NCBI RefSeq assembly: GCF_030409605.1 | Contig: NZ_JAUFQG010000004.1 | Span: 682,001 to 746,000 of the forward strand | DNA: 64,000 nt | Origin: Simiduia curdlanivorans | GTDB lineage: Bacteria; Pseudomonadota; Gammaproteobacteria; Pseudomonadales; Cellvibrionaceae | Reading direction: 5' to 3' | Shown: positions 1-9,300 of the stretch, piece after piece | How positions within the stretch are numbered: the first letter of the stretch is position 1 | How the letters are laid out: every line of letters starts with the position of its first letter | Position numbers and translations under genes: made by a program | Notes under the pieces: model-generated | The model's input: the letters and a program-made list of their open reading frames with translations, nothing else | Told to the model about the DNA's origin: nothing | Databases searched by the model: none

Positions 1-371
1 CGCCCGTAGAGCCAGAGCGCTATCAGCACCCCGAGCAAGCCGCCATGGAAAGACATGCCGCCCTCCCAAATTTTCATCAGCCAAACCGGGTCTTCGAGGA
101 AGCGATCAAAGTTATAAAACAACACATAGCCCATGCGTCCGCCCAGGATGACGCCAAAGGCGCCGTACATGATCAGGTCTTCTACCTGAGCTCTGGTGAC
201 GGGGCTATCGGCGCGCGCGGCGCGGCGCGCGGCCAGGAAACCGGTGCCGAGAAACGCGGCCAAGTACATCAAACCATACCAGTGCACCGCGAGTGGCCCG
301 AGGCTGTAACCGGCTATCTCAAAGGGGCCGAAAGCAAAGGCGATAGGGTCTATTTCTGGGTATTTCAACAT
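1..371 (-). CDS. lgt: Prolipoprotein diacylglyceryl transferase Lgt (partial, C-terminus outside window)
   Basis: Lgt transfers the diacylglyceryl group of phosphatidylglycerol to the lipobox cysteine of prolipoproteins in the inner membrane. Reading leftward from the ATG at 371, about 123 residues are visible, starting MLKYPEIDPIAFAFGPFEI. The family signatures LGGRMGYVLFYN (about residues 77-88) and GGMSFHGGLLG (about 104-114) are present; the histidine in the second is part of the conserved Lgt active region. Three hydrophobic stretches agree with a multi-pass membrane protein. The gene runs off the left edge, so about 140 residues are missing. It is divergent from the NRDE gene. Confidence 0.93.
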   Translation of the reverse strand, partial: MLKYPEIDPIAFAFGPFEIAGYSLGPLAVHWYGLMYLAAFLGTGFLAARRAARADSPVTRAQVEDLIMYGAFGVILGGRMGYVLFYNFDRFLEDPVWLMKIWEGGMSFHGGLLGVLIALWLYG

Positions 372-463
372 GAACAATTCCAATCTGTGGAGTATCAGGC
401 GTTGATCCAACGCACATCAGGCGGGCATTATGCTTTCTTCACTCGCTCACTGCCACAGCTGCC

Positions 464-1234
464 ATGTGTTTACTCTTTATCGGCCATCAAGCTCACGCCC
501 ACTGGCCACTTATTCTGGCCAGTAATCGCGACGAATTTCACCAGCGTCCCACAGCGGCGGCACACTTCTGGCCGGAGCAACCGCAATGGCTGGGAGGCAA
601 AGATCTCGAGGCGGGGGGCAGCTGGCTGCTACTCAATCAACGCGGCCGGTTTGGCGCGCTCACCAATGTGCGCAATGGCCAACAGACAACCGGCAAACTG
701 AGCCGCGGCGAACTGGTCAAGCGCGCGGCTGCTATAGATCATGCGGGCGCCATAGACGGGCGCGAATTCGGCGCTTTTAACCTGGTCACGGGTGCGCTCA
801 GGGGTGGGCACTGGCAGCTAGAGGTGAGGTCGAATCAAAGCTGGCCCATGCCGAGCTCAACACTCAACGCGGGCGTTCACGGATTGAGCAATGCCAGCAT
901 CAATACGCCCTGGCCGAAGGTGGCATCCGGCCGGCGAGAATTGCGCCAATTACTGAGCAGCTCGGGCAGTGAAGCTGAACTGGAATTAGGTCTCTGGCAG
1001 CTGCTCGGCAATCGCGACCCAGCACCAGTGACCGAACTACCCAACACCGGCATAGACCGAGACATGGAACTGCTGCTGTCGAGCCGATTCATCGTCAACC
1101 AGCGCTATGGCACACGCGCCAGCACCCTGCTACTAGTCGACCGGCAGCAGCGGGCGCTATTCATTGAGCGCAGCTTTGATGCAACGGGAACACAAGTAGG
1201 CGAAACCCGAGAGCGCTTTAGCTTTCAACTTTAA
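464..1234 (+). CDS. NRDE family protein (TANGO2-like)
   Basis: This 256-residue protein begins Met-Cys and carries the family-defining SNRDE motif at about residues 20-24, within ILASNRDEFHQRPT. LTNVRNG follows near residue 64 and WLLLNQRGRFGALTN just before it. The NRDE/TANGO2 family has an Ntn-hydrolase-like fold, and the Cys directly after the initiator Met is the presumed N-terminal nucleophile. The substrate is unknown; eukaryotic homologues affect Golgi organisation and heme or lipid handling. The gene is divergent from lgt and convergent with ptsP. The ATG at 464 is chosen because it yields the Met-Cys terminus expected for the family. Confidence 0.85.
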   Translation: MCLLFIGHQAHAHWPLILASNRDEFHQRPTAAAHFWPEQPQWLGGKDLEAGGSWLLLNQRGRFGALTNVRNGQQTTGKLSRGELVKRAAAIDHAGAIDGREFGAFNLVTGALRGGHWQLEVRSNQSWPMPSSTLNAGVHGLSNASINTPWPKVASGRRELRQLLSSSGSEAELELGLWQLLGNRDPAPVTELPNTGIDRDMELLLSSRFIVNQRYGTRASTLLLVDRQQRALFIERSFDATGTQVGETRERFSFQL

Positions 1235-1280
1235 TTGGTGAAGACCAACCTTAGCCGGTTGGCTGCGGCGGCGGTTGACG

Positions 1281-1345
1281 CTACAAGCTACAAGCTACAA
1301 GACGGATGGTCTGGTTCGACACATCAACCCCCTACAGGCTACAAA
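1281..1345. repeat. Intergenic repeat element, copy 1
   Basis: The segment opens with three tandem copies of CTACAAG (1281-1301). It continues into a 51-bp block (1295-1345) that recurs at 9315-9365 with two mismatches. The block contains CTGGTTCGACACATC and ends in CTACAGGCTACAAA. Both copies lie between convergent genes, as REP-like or miniature elements often do. No coding capacity is seen. Confidence 0.75.
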
Positions 1346-1351
1346 TTTTGA

Positions 1352-1384
1352 TGAAAGATCATGCCCGTAAGGGCTTTCTTGTTT
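1352..1384. terminator. Probable rho-independent terminator after the NRDE gene
   Basis: A short GCCC-GTAA-GGGC hairpin (1363-1374) is followed by TTTCTTGTTT. An outer GAAAG/CTTTC pairing can extend it. It lies in the convergent space after the NRDE gene and before the ptsP stop. The stem is short, so confidence is moderate. Confidence 0.5.
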
Positions 1385-1432
1385 AATTCCGGCGCCATTG
1401 CTCGGCTTGCAGCTTGCAGCTAAAATTTTGCT

Positions 1433-3688
1433 TCAAACATTAGGCCGATACAGCCGCTTAATACCCATATCCTGCAAGCGCGTGTTCAAGGTCGCCTCTA
1501 TGGCCTCGGCGGTGTGTAAACACATCACCTCGGCCAATAGGGCACAGGCCTGATCTTTCGAGATAGCGCGCAGCACCGACTTCACTTTCGGCAAGTTAGT
1601 GGCACTCATCGATAGCACGTCGTAACCCATGGCCATGAGCAGCACCGCAGCGCCTGGGTCACCGGCTAGCTCGCCGCAAATACTGACATCAACGTTTTCC
1701 GCGTGACCTGCTTCTACCACTTCCTGCAAAGCGCTGAGCACGGCGGGGTGCATGCTCTGATACAAGTCCGCGACCCGGGCGTTGTTGCGGTCCACGGCCA
1801 ACAGGTACTGAGTTAAATCGTTCGAACCCACCGAGAGAAAATCGGCGCGCGCCGCCAGTTCTTTGGCTTGGTACACAGCTGCCGGCACTTCCACCATCAC
1901 TCCCACGGGCGGGTAAACCACGCGATGACCCTCTTCCATCACCTCGTTAAAGGCGCGCAATATCAGCGCATTGGCGGCATCCAGCTCGGGAATGTTGGTG
2001 ATCATAGGCAGCATGATGCGCAAATTGTCCAAGCCTTCGCTGGCCTTGAGCATGGCGCGCACCTGCACCAAAAAGATCTCTGGGTGATCTAGCGTGACCC
2101 GAATGCCGCGCCAACCGAGGAAGGGGTTGTCTTCCTCTATGGGGAAATAGGGCAGGGCTTTATCGCCACCTACATCGAGGGTGCGCATGGTGACTTGGCG
2201 CGGCGCGAAGGCCTCGAGCTGCTCGCGGTAAATTTTGGTTTGCTCTTCCTCGCCCGGAAAGCGGTCGCGCAACAGGAAGGGCACTTCGGTGCGGTACAGG
2301 CCCACACCTTCGGCGCCGCGGTCGAGCGAGCGCATTACGTCCGCCATCAAGCCGGTATTCACCCATAGGTTAAGCCGGTGGCCGTCGGTGGTTTCACAGG
2401 GCTTGTCCTTGAGCGTTTCTAGATCCTTTTGCAGCGCCTGCTCTTCTTTGAAGATCGCCTTGTAATGGGATTTAAGAACCTTGGACGGGTCCAGATAGAC
2501 AATGCCGTTGTAGCCGTCGACGATGAGTTTGCGCTGATCTAACTTGGTGTAGGGCAGGTCGATCACCCCCATCACCGTGGGAATATCCATGGCCCGCGCC
2601 AAGATAGCCACATGGGAGTTGCGCGAACCTTCAACCGACACCAGGCCGGCGAGCTTGTCGGCCGGCACCTCGCCCAACATAGAGGCGGTCAATTCCTCGC
2701 CCACCAGAATGGTATTGTCTGGGTAGACCCGGCACATCTGCGCCGACTCCTGCAAATAGGCCAGCACCCGGCGCCCCAGATCGCGCACGTCGGCGGCGCG
2801 ATCGCGCAGGTAGGGGTCGCTCATGGAATTGAAATTGCGCTCGTGCTCGAGTATCACATCGGCCCAGGCGTAGGGGGCGCAAACGCCGCCGCGAATGCGC
2901 TCGGTCACTTCGCCGCCCAGGGAGGCGTCGTCGAGCATGGCTAAATAGGCATCAAACAGCGCCTGCTCTTCGCGCGACAAACGGCTTCTCAGTTCGTCGC
3001 TCATGCGGCCAATATCGTTGCGCACGGCGGCCAAACAACGGTAGAAGAAGGCAATCTCTTCCTCGATATCCGACACCACTTGATAGGGCACGGAATTTAA
3101 GTCGGCCGGCGGTGAAATCACCACCGCCTCGCCGATGGCGACACCCGAGCAACCAGAGACACCAATAAATTTGGCCTCGCCCTTGCCTTGCCCCACGGCC
3201 ACCACCACACCGGTAGCCTCGGCATGGGCAATAACCCCCGCGAGCTGGGCCGACAAGGTTACCAGGAAAGCTTCATCGCCTTCGTCAAAGCGCCGGCGAT
3301 CGACCTGCTGTACCACCAATACGCCCAAGACTTCGCGGTGGTGAATGATGGGCACGCCTAAAAAGGAGCTAAAGCGCTCTTCGCCGGTTTCGGGAAAGTA
3401 TTGATAACTGGGGTGGGTCTCGGCGTGCTCGAGGTTGAGCGGCTCTTCGCGGCTCACCACGCGGCCGACCAAGCCTTCTTCGGCCCGCAGGCTGACTTTT
3501 CCCACCGCTTTTGGGTTGAGCCCGTCGGTAGCCATTAGCACGTAGTTTTTCTTACCATCGCGCAAGTAAACCGAGCACACTTGGGTGTGCATAGACTCTT
3601 TAATCCGCGCCACAATGATATTCAGCGCCGATTGAAGGTCGCGAGCGGCGTTAACTTCTTGCACGATGTTACGCAGCGAATTGAGCAT
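1433..3688 (-). CDS. ptsP: Phosphoenolpyruvate--protein phosphotransferase PtsP (EI-Ntr)
   Basis: PtsP is Enzyme I of the nitrogen-related PTS. It takes phosphate from PEP and passes it to NPr and then EIIA-Ntr, linking carbon and nitrogen status to regulation rather than sugar uptake. An N-terminal GAF domain (about residues 15-165, including GVPIIHHREVLGVLVVQQ) marks it as PtsP rather than PtsI. The phosphohistidine motif GSRNSHVAILARA has its histidine near residue 359, and the PEP-binding barrel carries the C-terminal SICGELAGD cysteine motif. Two starts are possible. The ATG at 3688 gives the family-typical MLNSLRNIVQEVNAARDL. A TTG at 3700 has a better-placed AAGGGAG ribosome site. The gene directly follows rppH in an operon. 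Confidence 0.95.
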   Translation of the reverse strand: MLNSLRNIVQEVNAARDLQSALNIIVARIKESMHTQVCSVYLRDGKKNYVLMATDGLNPKAVGKVSLRAEEGLVGRVVSREEPLNLEHAETHPSYQYFPETGEERFSSFLGVPIIHHREVLGVLVVQQVDRRRFDEGDEAFLVTLSAQLAGVIAHAEATGVVVAVGQGKGEAKFIGVSGCSGVAIGEAVVISPPADLNSVPYQVVSDIEEEIAFFYRCLAAVRNDIGRMSDELRSRLSREEQALFDAYLAMLDDASLGGEVTERIRGGVCAPYAWADVILEHERNFNSMSDPYLRDRAADVRDLGRRVLAYLQESAQMCRVYPDNTILVGEELTASMLGEVPADKLAGLVSVEGSRNSHVAILARAMDIPTVMGVIDLPYTKLDQRKLIVDGYNGIVYLDPSKVLKSHYKAIFKEEQALQKDLETLKDKPCETTDGHRLNLWVNTGLMADVMRSLDRGAEGVGLYRTEVPFLLRDRFPGEEEQTKIYREQLEAFAPRQVTMRTLDVGGDKALPYFPIEEDNPFLGWRGIRVTLDHPEIFLVQVRAMLKASEGLDNLRIMLPMITNIPELDAANALILRAFNEVMEEGHRVVYPPVGVMVEVPAAVYQAKELAARADFLSVGSNDLTQYLLAVDRNNARVADLYQSMHPAVLSALQEVVEAGHAENVDVSICGELAGDPGAAVLLMAMGYDVLSMSATNLPKVKSVLRAISKDQACALLAEVMCLHTAEAIEATLNTRLQDMGIKRLYRPNV

Positions 3689-3702
3689 GCTCGCGGCCAA
3701 AT

Positions 3703-4212
3703 TTACGCTCCCTTGTGACCCAGTTGTTGACGCTGATGACGACAGTGTAGCGGCGAAAGCTCGCGCAGAGCCTTGCGGTACACATCGCGTTTAAAAGACA
3801 CCACTTTACCCAAAGGATACCAATAGCTTACCCAGCGCCAATGATCAAACTCATCTTTTTTCTGGGTGTGCAAATTAATCTTCGACTCATCGGCCTTCAG
3901 GCGCAGTAAAAACCAGCGCTGCTTCTGGCCTATGCACAGGGGGCTGGAGCCCTTGCGCAGTAATTTCTTGGGCAGTAAATAGCGTAGCCAGCCCTTGGTA
4001 CTGGCCAATATCTCTACGTCGTCCGGGCCTAGGCCCACTTCTTCGTACAGTTCCCGATACAGGGCTTGTTCGGCGGTTTCCTTGGGGTTGATACCGCCCT
4101 GTGGGAATTGCCAAGCGTCTTGGCCGCCTATGCGTCTCGCCCACAGCACCTGCCCGTGATCATTGGTTACGATGATGCCCACATTGGGCCTAAAACCATC
4201 ATTGTCTATCAC
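3703..4212 (-). CDS. rppH: RNA pyrophosphohydrolase RppH
   Basis: RppH converts the 5'-triphosphate of mRNA to a monophosphate, which exposes transcripts to RNase E. The 169-residue protein shows the family N-terminus with GFRPNVGIIV and GGQDAWQFPQGGI. A complete Nudix box occupies about residues 39-60, with REL..EEVG supplying the metal-binding glutamates. The start is a GTG preceded by AAGGAAAAC at good distance; a GTG start is common for this gene. The stop lies two bases before the alternative TTG start of ptsP, so the two genes are co-transcribed, as in pseudomonads. Confidence 0.95.
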   Translation of the reverse strand: MIDNDGFRPNVGIIVTNDHGQVLWARRIGGQDAWQFPQGGINPKETAEQALYRELYEEVGLGPDDVEILASTKGWLRYLLPKKLLRKGSSPLCIGQKQRWFLLRLKADESKINLHTQKKDEFDHWRWVSYWYPLGKVVSFKRDVYRKALRELSPLHCRHQRQQLGHKGA

Positions 4213-4370
4213 GGCGTTTTCCTTAGTATTCTTACACCTTGTTATGCCGGCTATTGTTCCATAATTGCTGTGTATTCAGCAATTTACCTTCCCCAGTGGA
4301 GTTTCCATTGAGAACCCACGGGCGAGTCGCTATCCTTGCAGGCCTTTCACCCATAATGCAGGAACTTGTC

Positions 4371-5024
4371 GTGGCCGTCGCTATATTTGATCTAGATAAC
4401 ACGTTGATCGCCGGCGATTCAGACCACAGTTGGGGCGAGTTTTTAGTGCAAAAGCAGCTGGTAGATGTGGCCAGCTACCGCCGCAGCAACGATCAATTCT
4501 ACGAAGACTACAAGCGCGGCGAGCTAGACATTCGTGCCTATCAGCGCTTCGTGCTCAAACAGGTCGCTCAATTTAGCCAGGCCGAGCAAAGCGCCCTGCT
4601 AACAGAGTTTATGCAGTGCAAGATTGAGCCCTTGTGGCTACCTAAAGCCGTCGCTCTGATCGAACAGCATCGCCAGCAGGGCGACTACCTGCTGATCATC
4701 ACCGCCACCAACCGGTTCATCACCGCACCCATCGCCGCGGCCTTAAAAGTCGATGAACTCATCGCCACTGAGCCCGAAGTTATCGATGGCATCTACACCG
4801 GCGAAATCATCGACCCACCCTGCTACCAAGAGGGCAAAGTGGCGCGCTGGCAGGCTTGGTTGGCGCAACAGGGGCGCGAAAATGAGACCTGCTACTTTTA
4901 CAGCGACTCAATCAATGACTTACCCTTGCTCTCTGCCGTGCAACAACCGATAGTGGTAGACCCCTGTGAGCAATTGCGCCTAGCGGCCAATGCCAAGGAC
5001 TGGCCCATCATTAGCTTGCGATAA
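4371..5024 (+). CDS. HAD-IB family (SerB-like) phosphatase
   Basis: This is a haloacid-dehalogenase-type hydrolase of about 217 residues. Motif I is AIFDLDNTL, with the nucleophilic Asp about residue 7. Motif II is ITATN in the middle, and motif IV is SDSINDLPLL. The long insert after motif I is typical of the HAD-IB/SerB group, which usually acts on small phosphoesters; the substrate is not known here. The GTG at 4371 is preferred because AGGA stands seven bases upstream and the protein then begins just before motif I. An in-frame ATG at 4356 is possible. Homologues often lie next to rppH in pseudomonads, divergent as here. Confidence 0.85.
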   Translation: MAVAIFDLDNTLIAGDSDHSWGEFLVQKQLVDVASYRRSNDQFYEDYKRGELDIRAYQRFVLKQVAQFSQAEQSALLTEFMQCKIEPLWLPKAVALIEQHRQQGDYLLIITATNRFITAPIAAALKVDELIATEPEVIDGIYTGEIIDPPCYQEGKVARWQAWLAQQGRENETCYFYSDSINDLPLLSAVQQPIVVDPCEQLRLAANAKDWPIISLR

Positions 5025-5041
5025 TGTTCAGGAAAGAACCC

Positions 5042-6199
5042 ATGCGCGCCGTCATTCTGCCCTTCACCCTATTCGCCTTGGCCCTAGCTGCCTGCCAAGA
5101 TAGAGAAGCCACGCCCAAGGTGCCAGATGCACCGGCTGTGCCGACGGCAAACAATCAAAAAATCGAGCCAGCGGTGGATCAGCAGAGCCTCGCGGTCTGG
5201 CACCGGGGCGGGGCGGCGCTTGCACGCAGCCAGGCTGAACTCAATGCGCTTAGGGATTCGGTTCAGGCGCTGCTGCAAAATCCCACCCAAGCGACACTCA
5301 ATCAGGCGCGCGAACAGTGGCATAGCGCCCACAACAGCGGCCAGGCTTTCAGCTTATTTTTCGCCATGGGTGCAGCCCACCCCGGGCTTTTTGTGCAGCT
5401 CGAAACCCTACACGACCAACTCGATGGCTGGCCTATCCAACCCGGCTTTCTAGATTATTTCGACGTCTACACCCACTCGGGCCTGGTCAACGATATCGCT
5501 ATTCCGGTCACGGCTAAGGCGCTAAAAGAAGCCCACCAGCAGTTTGACCCAGCCGATCGCGCCCTAGGTTTGCACCCAATTGCCTACCTGTTATGGGGCG
5601 ACAAAGGCCAGCGGCCGGCGACAGATTTTGTCAAACAGGCGCTCAAGGCAACCGGCGAAGATGAGCCAAATGTGGAGGATTTAGCCAACAATCGGCGCCG
5701 TGCGCTGCTTGGCCTGATGGTCGAATTAGCGATCGACAGCCTCGATAAACTGGCCGCGCGCTGGCAAGAGACCGGCGTTTACAGCAAGGTCTATACCGGG
5801 TTATCCGCACAACAACGCTCGGAAATACTGCGTACCTCAAGCATTTACTTGATTGAAGAACAGTTGATAAACAAGCAATTGCAACCGCAATTAGATGCCA
5901 TTAGCCAAACTCACCTCGATGTTTCAAACCACAACCAGTACAGCGGTGGCAGCAAGCGCTTGCTCTCGGCCCAACTCAATGGTTTAGCGCTCTTGATCGA
6001 ACAAAACCAGAGCTCGGCGCTGGTGGCACACTGGAGTCAAGGCGCGAGCAAAAGTTGGCTCGAGCAATTGGCCGCGGCAAATCGGGTGCTGGATAAACTG
6101 CCCGAGGAAGGCGCCGCCACCGAGACCCAATGGGTTGCGGCGATCGCAGCGCTGCAGCAATTAACTCTGCCCCTAAAAGCCGAGGTCGAAACACTCTAA
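5042..6199 (+). CDS. Imelysin-family (M75-like) lipoprotein
   Basis: The 385-residue protein has a lipoprotein signal peptide ending LALAAC (lipid-bearing Cys about residue 18), so it should be periplasmic and membrane-anchored. The central GLHPIAYLLWG fits the GxHx(I)xxLLWG motif of imelysin/ICMP proteins. That family is linked to iron uptake (EfeO-like), and its peptidase role is doubtful. The rest is helical, as in the family. The ATG at 5042 follows AGGAAAG at good spacing; an ATG at 5024 would overlap the upstream stop and add six residues. Eighteen bases separate it from the HAD gene, so co-transcription is likely. No iron transporter lies nearby. Confidence 0.82.
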   Translation: MRAVILPFTLFALALAACQDREATPKVPDAPAVPTANNQKIEPAVDQQSLAVWHRGGAALARSQAELNALRDSVQALLQNPTQATLNQAREQWHSAHNSGQAFSLFFAMGAAHPGLFVQLETLHDQLDGWPIQPGFLDYFDVYTHSGLVNDIAIPVTAKALKEAHQQFDPADRALGLHPIAYLLWGDKGQRPATDFVKQALKATGEDEPNVEDLANNRRRALLGLMVELAIDSLDKLAARWQETGVYSKVYTGLSAQQRSEILRTSSIYLIEEQLINKQLQPQLDAISQTHLDVSNHNQYSGGSKRLLSAQLNGLALLIEQNQSSALVAHWSQGASKSWLEQLAAANRVLDKLPEEGAATETQWVAAIAALQQLTLPLKAEVETL

Positions 6200-6226
6200 G
6201 GTCGACGTCAGGCGCTTGCACAACAG

Positions 6227-7072
6227 CTAATCAACGCTCAGCGGAAAACCAAAGTTGAACATATAGGCGCGAATATTATTGCCCGCCGCCACCGACATCC
6301 CCACACGCTGCACGGAGAAGCCCAAGAAATCTTTGGGCCTGTCCCAACCGAGGGTAAAGCCAAGGTTATACAGTGATTGCGCGCCAACCGGTTCGCCGCT
6401 GGCCGCCTTAATGCCGGTGTTCTCAATAAAGTATTGGCCGTAGAAGAAGGTGCTAAATAGCAGCGGCTCACCCATAAACTCGGTGTTTAACCGACGTTCC
6501 CAATCGAGCCCGCTCTCCAACAACAAGAAGCCTTGACGCCTATCGTTAGTGGGGTGATTCTGCCCGGCCAATCTAATCCGGTTGCCGAAGGTCCAGCGAT
6601 CTTGCCCGTGCATCCACCAATTGGTACTGCGCAGGGCAGCGGTATATAAGCCACGGGTAGTCTCTAAGGTGACGTCTCGGGCGAAGCCCAGCTGCAGCGA
6701 CGGCGCAATTTCCCACTGCTCGTTCATGGCATAACGCCTTGCAACCCCCGGTAGAAAGGAAAAGTTCAGCAGCGAGCCATCCAACACTTCGCCCACAATA
6801 TCTTCCAACTCGGTATAGCGAACACCGGCGGACACGGGCAACAGCCAATACCATTCATCCCGCTCAGACTGCTCCAACACCCAGCTGTTGATATCAACTT
6901 TAAGCACCGCCGCCTCCTCGGCGCCGGCGCGATAAAAGCCGGTGCCAAAGATTGGCGCGTAGACATAGGACAAATCCAATTCTTCAATGGATTTTGGCGT
7001 CGCGCTTTGCGCCAGCAAAAACGGGCAATAGCTCAGCAACAGCAACATCCGTGTCATAGTGCCAAACCTCAT
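6227..7072 (-). CDS. Hypothetical secreted, probably outer-membrane beta-barrel protein
   Basis: The family is not recognised. The 281-residue protein has a cleavable signal peptide (LLLLSYCPFLLAQS, about residues 10-24). It then alternates aromatic and polar segments, such as WYWLLPVSAGVRYTEL, LQLGFARDVTLET and LYNLGFTLGWDR, and ends in a strand near the C-terminus. This pattern suggests an outer-membrane barrel of eight to ten strands. It overlaps the rlmI stop by four bases (ATGA type), so the two are probably translated together. The function is open. Confidence 0.7.
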   Translation of the reverse strand: MRFGTMTRMLLLLSYCPFLLAQSATPKSIEELDLSYVYAPIFGTGFYRAGAEEAAVLKVDINSWVLEQSERDEWYWLLPVSAGVRYTELEDIVGEVLDGSLLNFSFLPGVARRYAMNEQWEIAPSLQLGFARDVTLETTRGLYTAALRSTNWWMHGQDRWTFGNRIRLAGQNHPTNDRRQGFLLLESGLDWERRLNTEFMGEPLLFSTFFYGQYFIENTGIKAASGEPVGAQSLYNLGFTLGWDRPKDFLGFSVQRVGMSVAAGNNIRAYMFNFGFPLSVD

Positions 7073-8262
7073 GCGTGATAGACCCGGTAAAACAGTGCCT
7101 TCAAGTATTCAGTTTCTTCAATGCAGCTGTGCACTGGGTGATCTGGCCCTTGGCTTCCGCGCGCAATGAGCTGCGCCTGCCGATCTAGGTGTCGCGCTGC
7201 GCCGGTGATGGCCTCCTCCAGCTCCTTGGTCGCTAAGTGCATGGAGCAAGAGCCCGACACCAGCACACCGTCGCGGCCCAATAAGCGCATACCCAACTCG
7301 TTGATATGGCGATAGGCGGCCAAACCGGCCTTGTGGTCTTTGCGCTTTTTAATAAAGGCAGGCGGATCTAACACCACGATATCGAAGTGTTCGCCGCGCT
7401 CTATCATCGCCTTCATCACCTGGATGGCCTTGCCGTGCTCGACGCTGACCCGATCGGCAAAACCGTTTAGCTCAGCATTGGTCACCACGCCGGCCAGGGC
7501 CGACTCGGACGCGTCCACGCAAACCACCTCTGTGGCGCCAGCCTGCGCCGCCGCTAAACCCCAACCGCCAATGTAGGAAAACACATCCAACACCCGCTTG
7601 CCCTTGGCAAATTGTTGCAGCCGAGCGCGATTTAATCGGTGATCGTAAAACCACCCGGTCTTTTGCCCAGTGCGCACCGGCGCCATAAAGCGGGTGTGAT
7701 TTTCTATTAGCTCGACCTGTTCTGGCACCTCGCCATGCACCACCTCGGTGTAGAGCGGCAAACTTTCGAGTTCGCGCGCGCTGTGCTCATTGGCCATGAG
7801 GATGCCAGCCGGCTTAAGTACCTGCACCAAGGCTGCCACTATCTCGGCGCGTAACGCCTCCATCCCAGCGCTGGCAATTTGCACTACCAGCACAGCGCCG
7901 AAACGATCGATGACTAAGCCAGGCAGTAAATCGCTATCGCCATACACGAGCCGGTAATAAGGCGCCTCGAAAAAGCTATCGCGTAAACTCAGAGCCTGCT
8001 TGAAGCGGTGCACGAACAGCGACTTATCCAAGGGATAACGGCTATCGCGGCTGACTAGGCGAGCGCAAATGAGATTGTTGGGGTTAACCAACGCCACGCC
8101 CAGGGATTTGCCGCCGGCCGATGTCACCTCCACCTGCTGGCCCAAACTGAAGCCTTTGAGTGGTGTCGCGGCCACGTCCACCTCATTGCTGTAAATCCAC
8201 AAGTGGCCCTTGCGAAGGCGCCGATCGGCCTGGGATTTCAATTGCAAGTGGGGCAGGGACAT
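7069..8262 (-). CDS. rlmI: 23S rRNA (cytosine-C5)-methyltransferase RlmI
   Basis: RlmI methylates C1962 of 23S rRNA using S-adenosylmethionine. The 397-residue protein has an N-terminal PUA-type region (LKSQADRRLRKGHLWIYSNEV). The SAM motif is VLDVFSYIGGWGLAAAQAGA, the catalytic motif IV VVLDPPAFIKK, and the cysteine motif SGSCSMHL. The chosen ATG at 8262 gives the typical MSLPHLQLK start and has AAAGG upstream. An in-frame start at 8298 would add twelve atypical residues. It is followed by the overlapping barrel-protein gene. Confidence 0.92.
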   Translation of the reverse strand: MSLPHLQLKSQADRRLRKGHLWIYSNEVDVAATPLKGFSLGQQVEVTSAGGKSLGVALVNPNNLICARLVSRDSRYPLDKSLFVHRFKQALSLRDSFFEAPYYRLVYGDSDLLPGLVIDRFGAVLVVQIASAGMEALRAEIVAALVQVLKPAGILMANEHSARELESLPLYTEVVHGEVPEQVELIENHTRFMAPVRTGQKTGWFYDHRLNRARLQQFAKGKRVLDVFSYIGGWGLAAAQAGATEVVCVDASESALAGVVTNAELNGFADRVSVEHGKAIQVMKAMIERGEHFDIVVLDPPAFIKKRKDHKAGLAAYRHINELGMRLLGRDGVLVSGSCSMHLATKELEEAITGAARHLDRQAQLIARGSQGPDHPVHSCIEETEYLKALFYRVYHA

Positions 8263-8416
8263 AGGGCAAACCTTTGCGAAATAAGAAGACGAAAACAACG
8301 GCGAATAAGATGGCGCGCAGTATAGCGGCCAGCGCTGAGAAATTCAGGCGCGATTAGCACCCCGAATAGATCTGCCTGATCTAAACTCAACACTTAAGCC
8401 CAAGGAAGTAGGTCGC

Positions 8417-9289
8417 ATGTCGGCACCCGTGATAGAAATTACCGCCGAACAAGTCAATGCCATATTAAAGGGCATATCTATCCCGCCTCAGCCGCAGATC
8501 ATGGTAGACCTACAAATGGAGCAATTTGACCCCAACTGCTCTATCGATCACATCGCCAAACTCATCAGCCAAGACGTGGGGCTGTCGGGCTGCATTCTAA
8601 AGACAGTTAACTCGCCATTCTTTGGCCTGAGCAACAAAATCACCTCCATCAAACAAGCGGTAAACCTACTCGGCATCAAAACCGTCATCAATCTAGTGAA
8701 TGCCCAATCCATCAAAGGTGCGCTGTCAGACGAACAAATTGTGGCCTTGGGGAAATTCTGGGACAGCGCCATCGATATTGCCCAGGTCTCAACCCACATC
8801 GCCAAACAAATTGGCTTCGATGCGCCGGATGAAGCCTACAGCCTAGGGCTGTTTCACAACTGCGGCATTCCGCTGCTGATGATGCGCTTTGCCAACTATG
8901 CCGAGGTGATGGAGCGCTCTTACACCAGTTCAGACAAATCCGTAACCGATGTGGAAAATGAATTTCTCGCCACCAACCACAGCGTTGTGGGCTACTACGT
9001 GGCCAAGAGCTGGAAGTTGCCTATTCACCTGTGCGAAGCCATTCATCAACACCATCAAGTGAATAAAATTCTCAGCGAAGAAAAAGCAGACAACCGCAAG
9101 AAAACCTTGTTGGCCATTCTAAAAATGGCTGAAACTATTTGTAAAAACTACAAGACCTTGGGCAATCAAGATACCGACTACGAATGGCAGCGGATTTCCG
9201 ACAACATCCTCGTCTATGTGGGCCTTAGCCAGTACGATTTTGAAACCCTGTGCCAGCACATCTACGACATGGGTCTTGGCGGGCAATAG
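8417..9289 (+). CDS. HDOD domain protein
   Basis: The 290-residue cytoplasmic protein is almost entirely one HDOD domain, a non-catalytic relative of HD phosphohydrolases used in signalling. Diagnostic stretches are PPQPQIMVDLQ, ISQDVGLSGCILKTVNSPFFGLSNKITSI, IKQAVNLLG, LGLFHNCGIPLLM and ATNHSVVGYYVAKSW. HDOD proteins in gammaproteobacteria affect motility, biofilm and c-di-GMP responses, but no partner is encoded next to this one. AAGGAAGTAGG precedes the ATG. The gene is convergent with the sugar cluster. Confidence 0.88.
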   Translation: MSAPVIEITAEQVNAILKGISIPPQPQIMVDLQMEQFDPNCSIDHIAKLISQDVGLSGCILKTVNSPFFGLSNKITSIKQAVNLLGIKTVINLVNAQSIKGALSDEQIVALGKFWDSAIDIAQVSTHIAKQIGFDAPDEAYSLGLFHNCGIPLLMMRFANYAEVMERSYTSSDKSVTDVENEFLATNHSVVGYYVAKSWKLPIHLCEAIHQHHQVNKILSEEKADNRKKTLLAILKMAETICKNYKTLGNQDTDYEWQRISDNILVYVGLSQYDFETLCQHIYDMGLGGQ

Positions 9290-9300
9290 GCATTGGCCGG

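Noticed and set aside
45..701. 218-codon plus-strand frame at the left edge
   Set aside because: It is antisense to lgt and overlaps the NRDE gene out of frame; both of those have strong family motifs.
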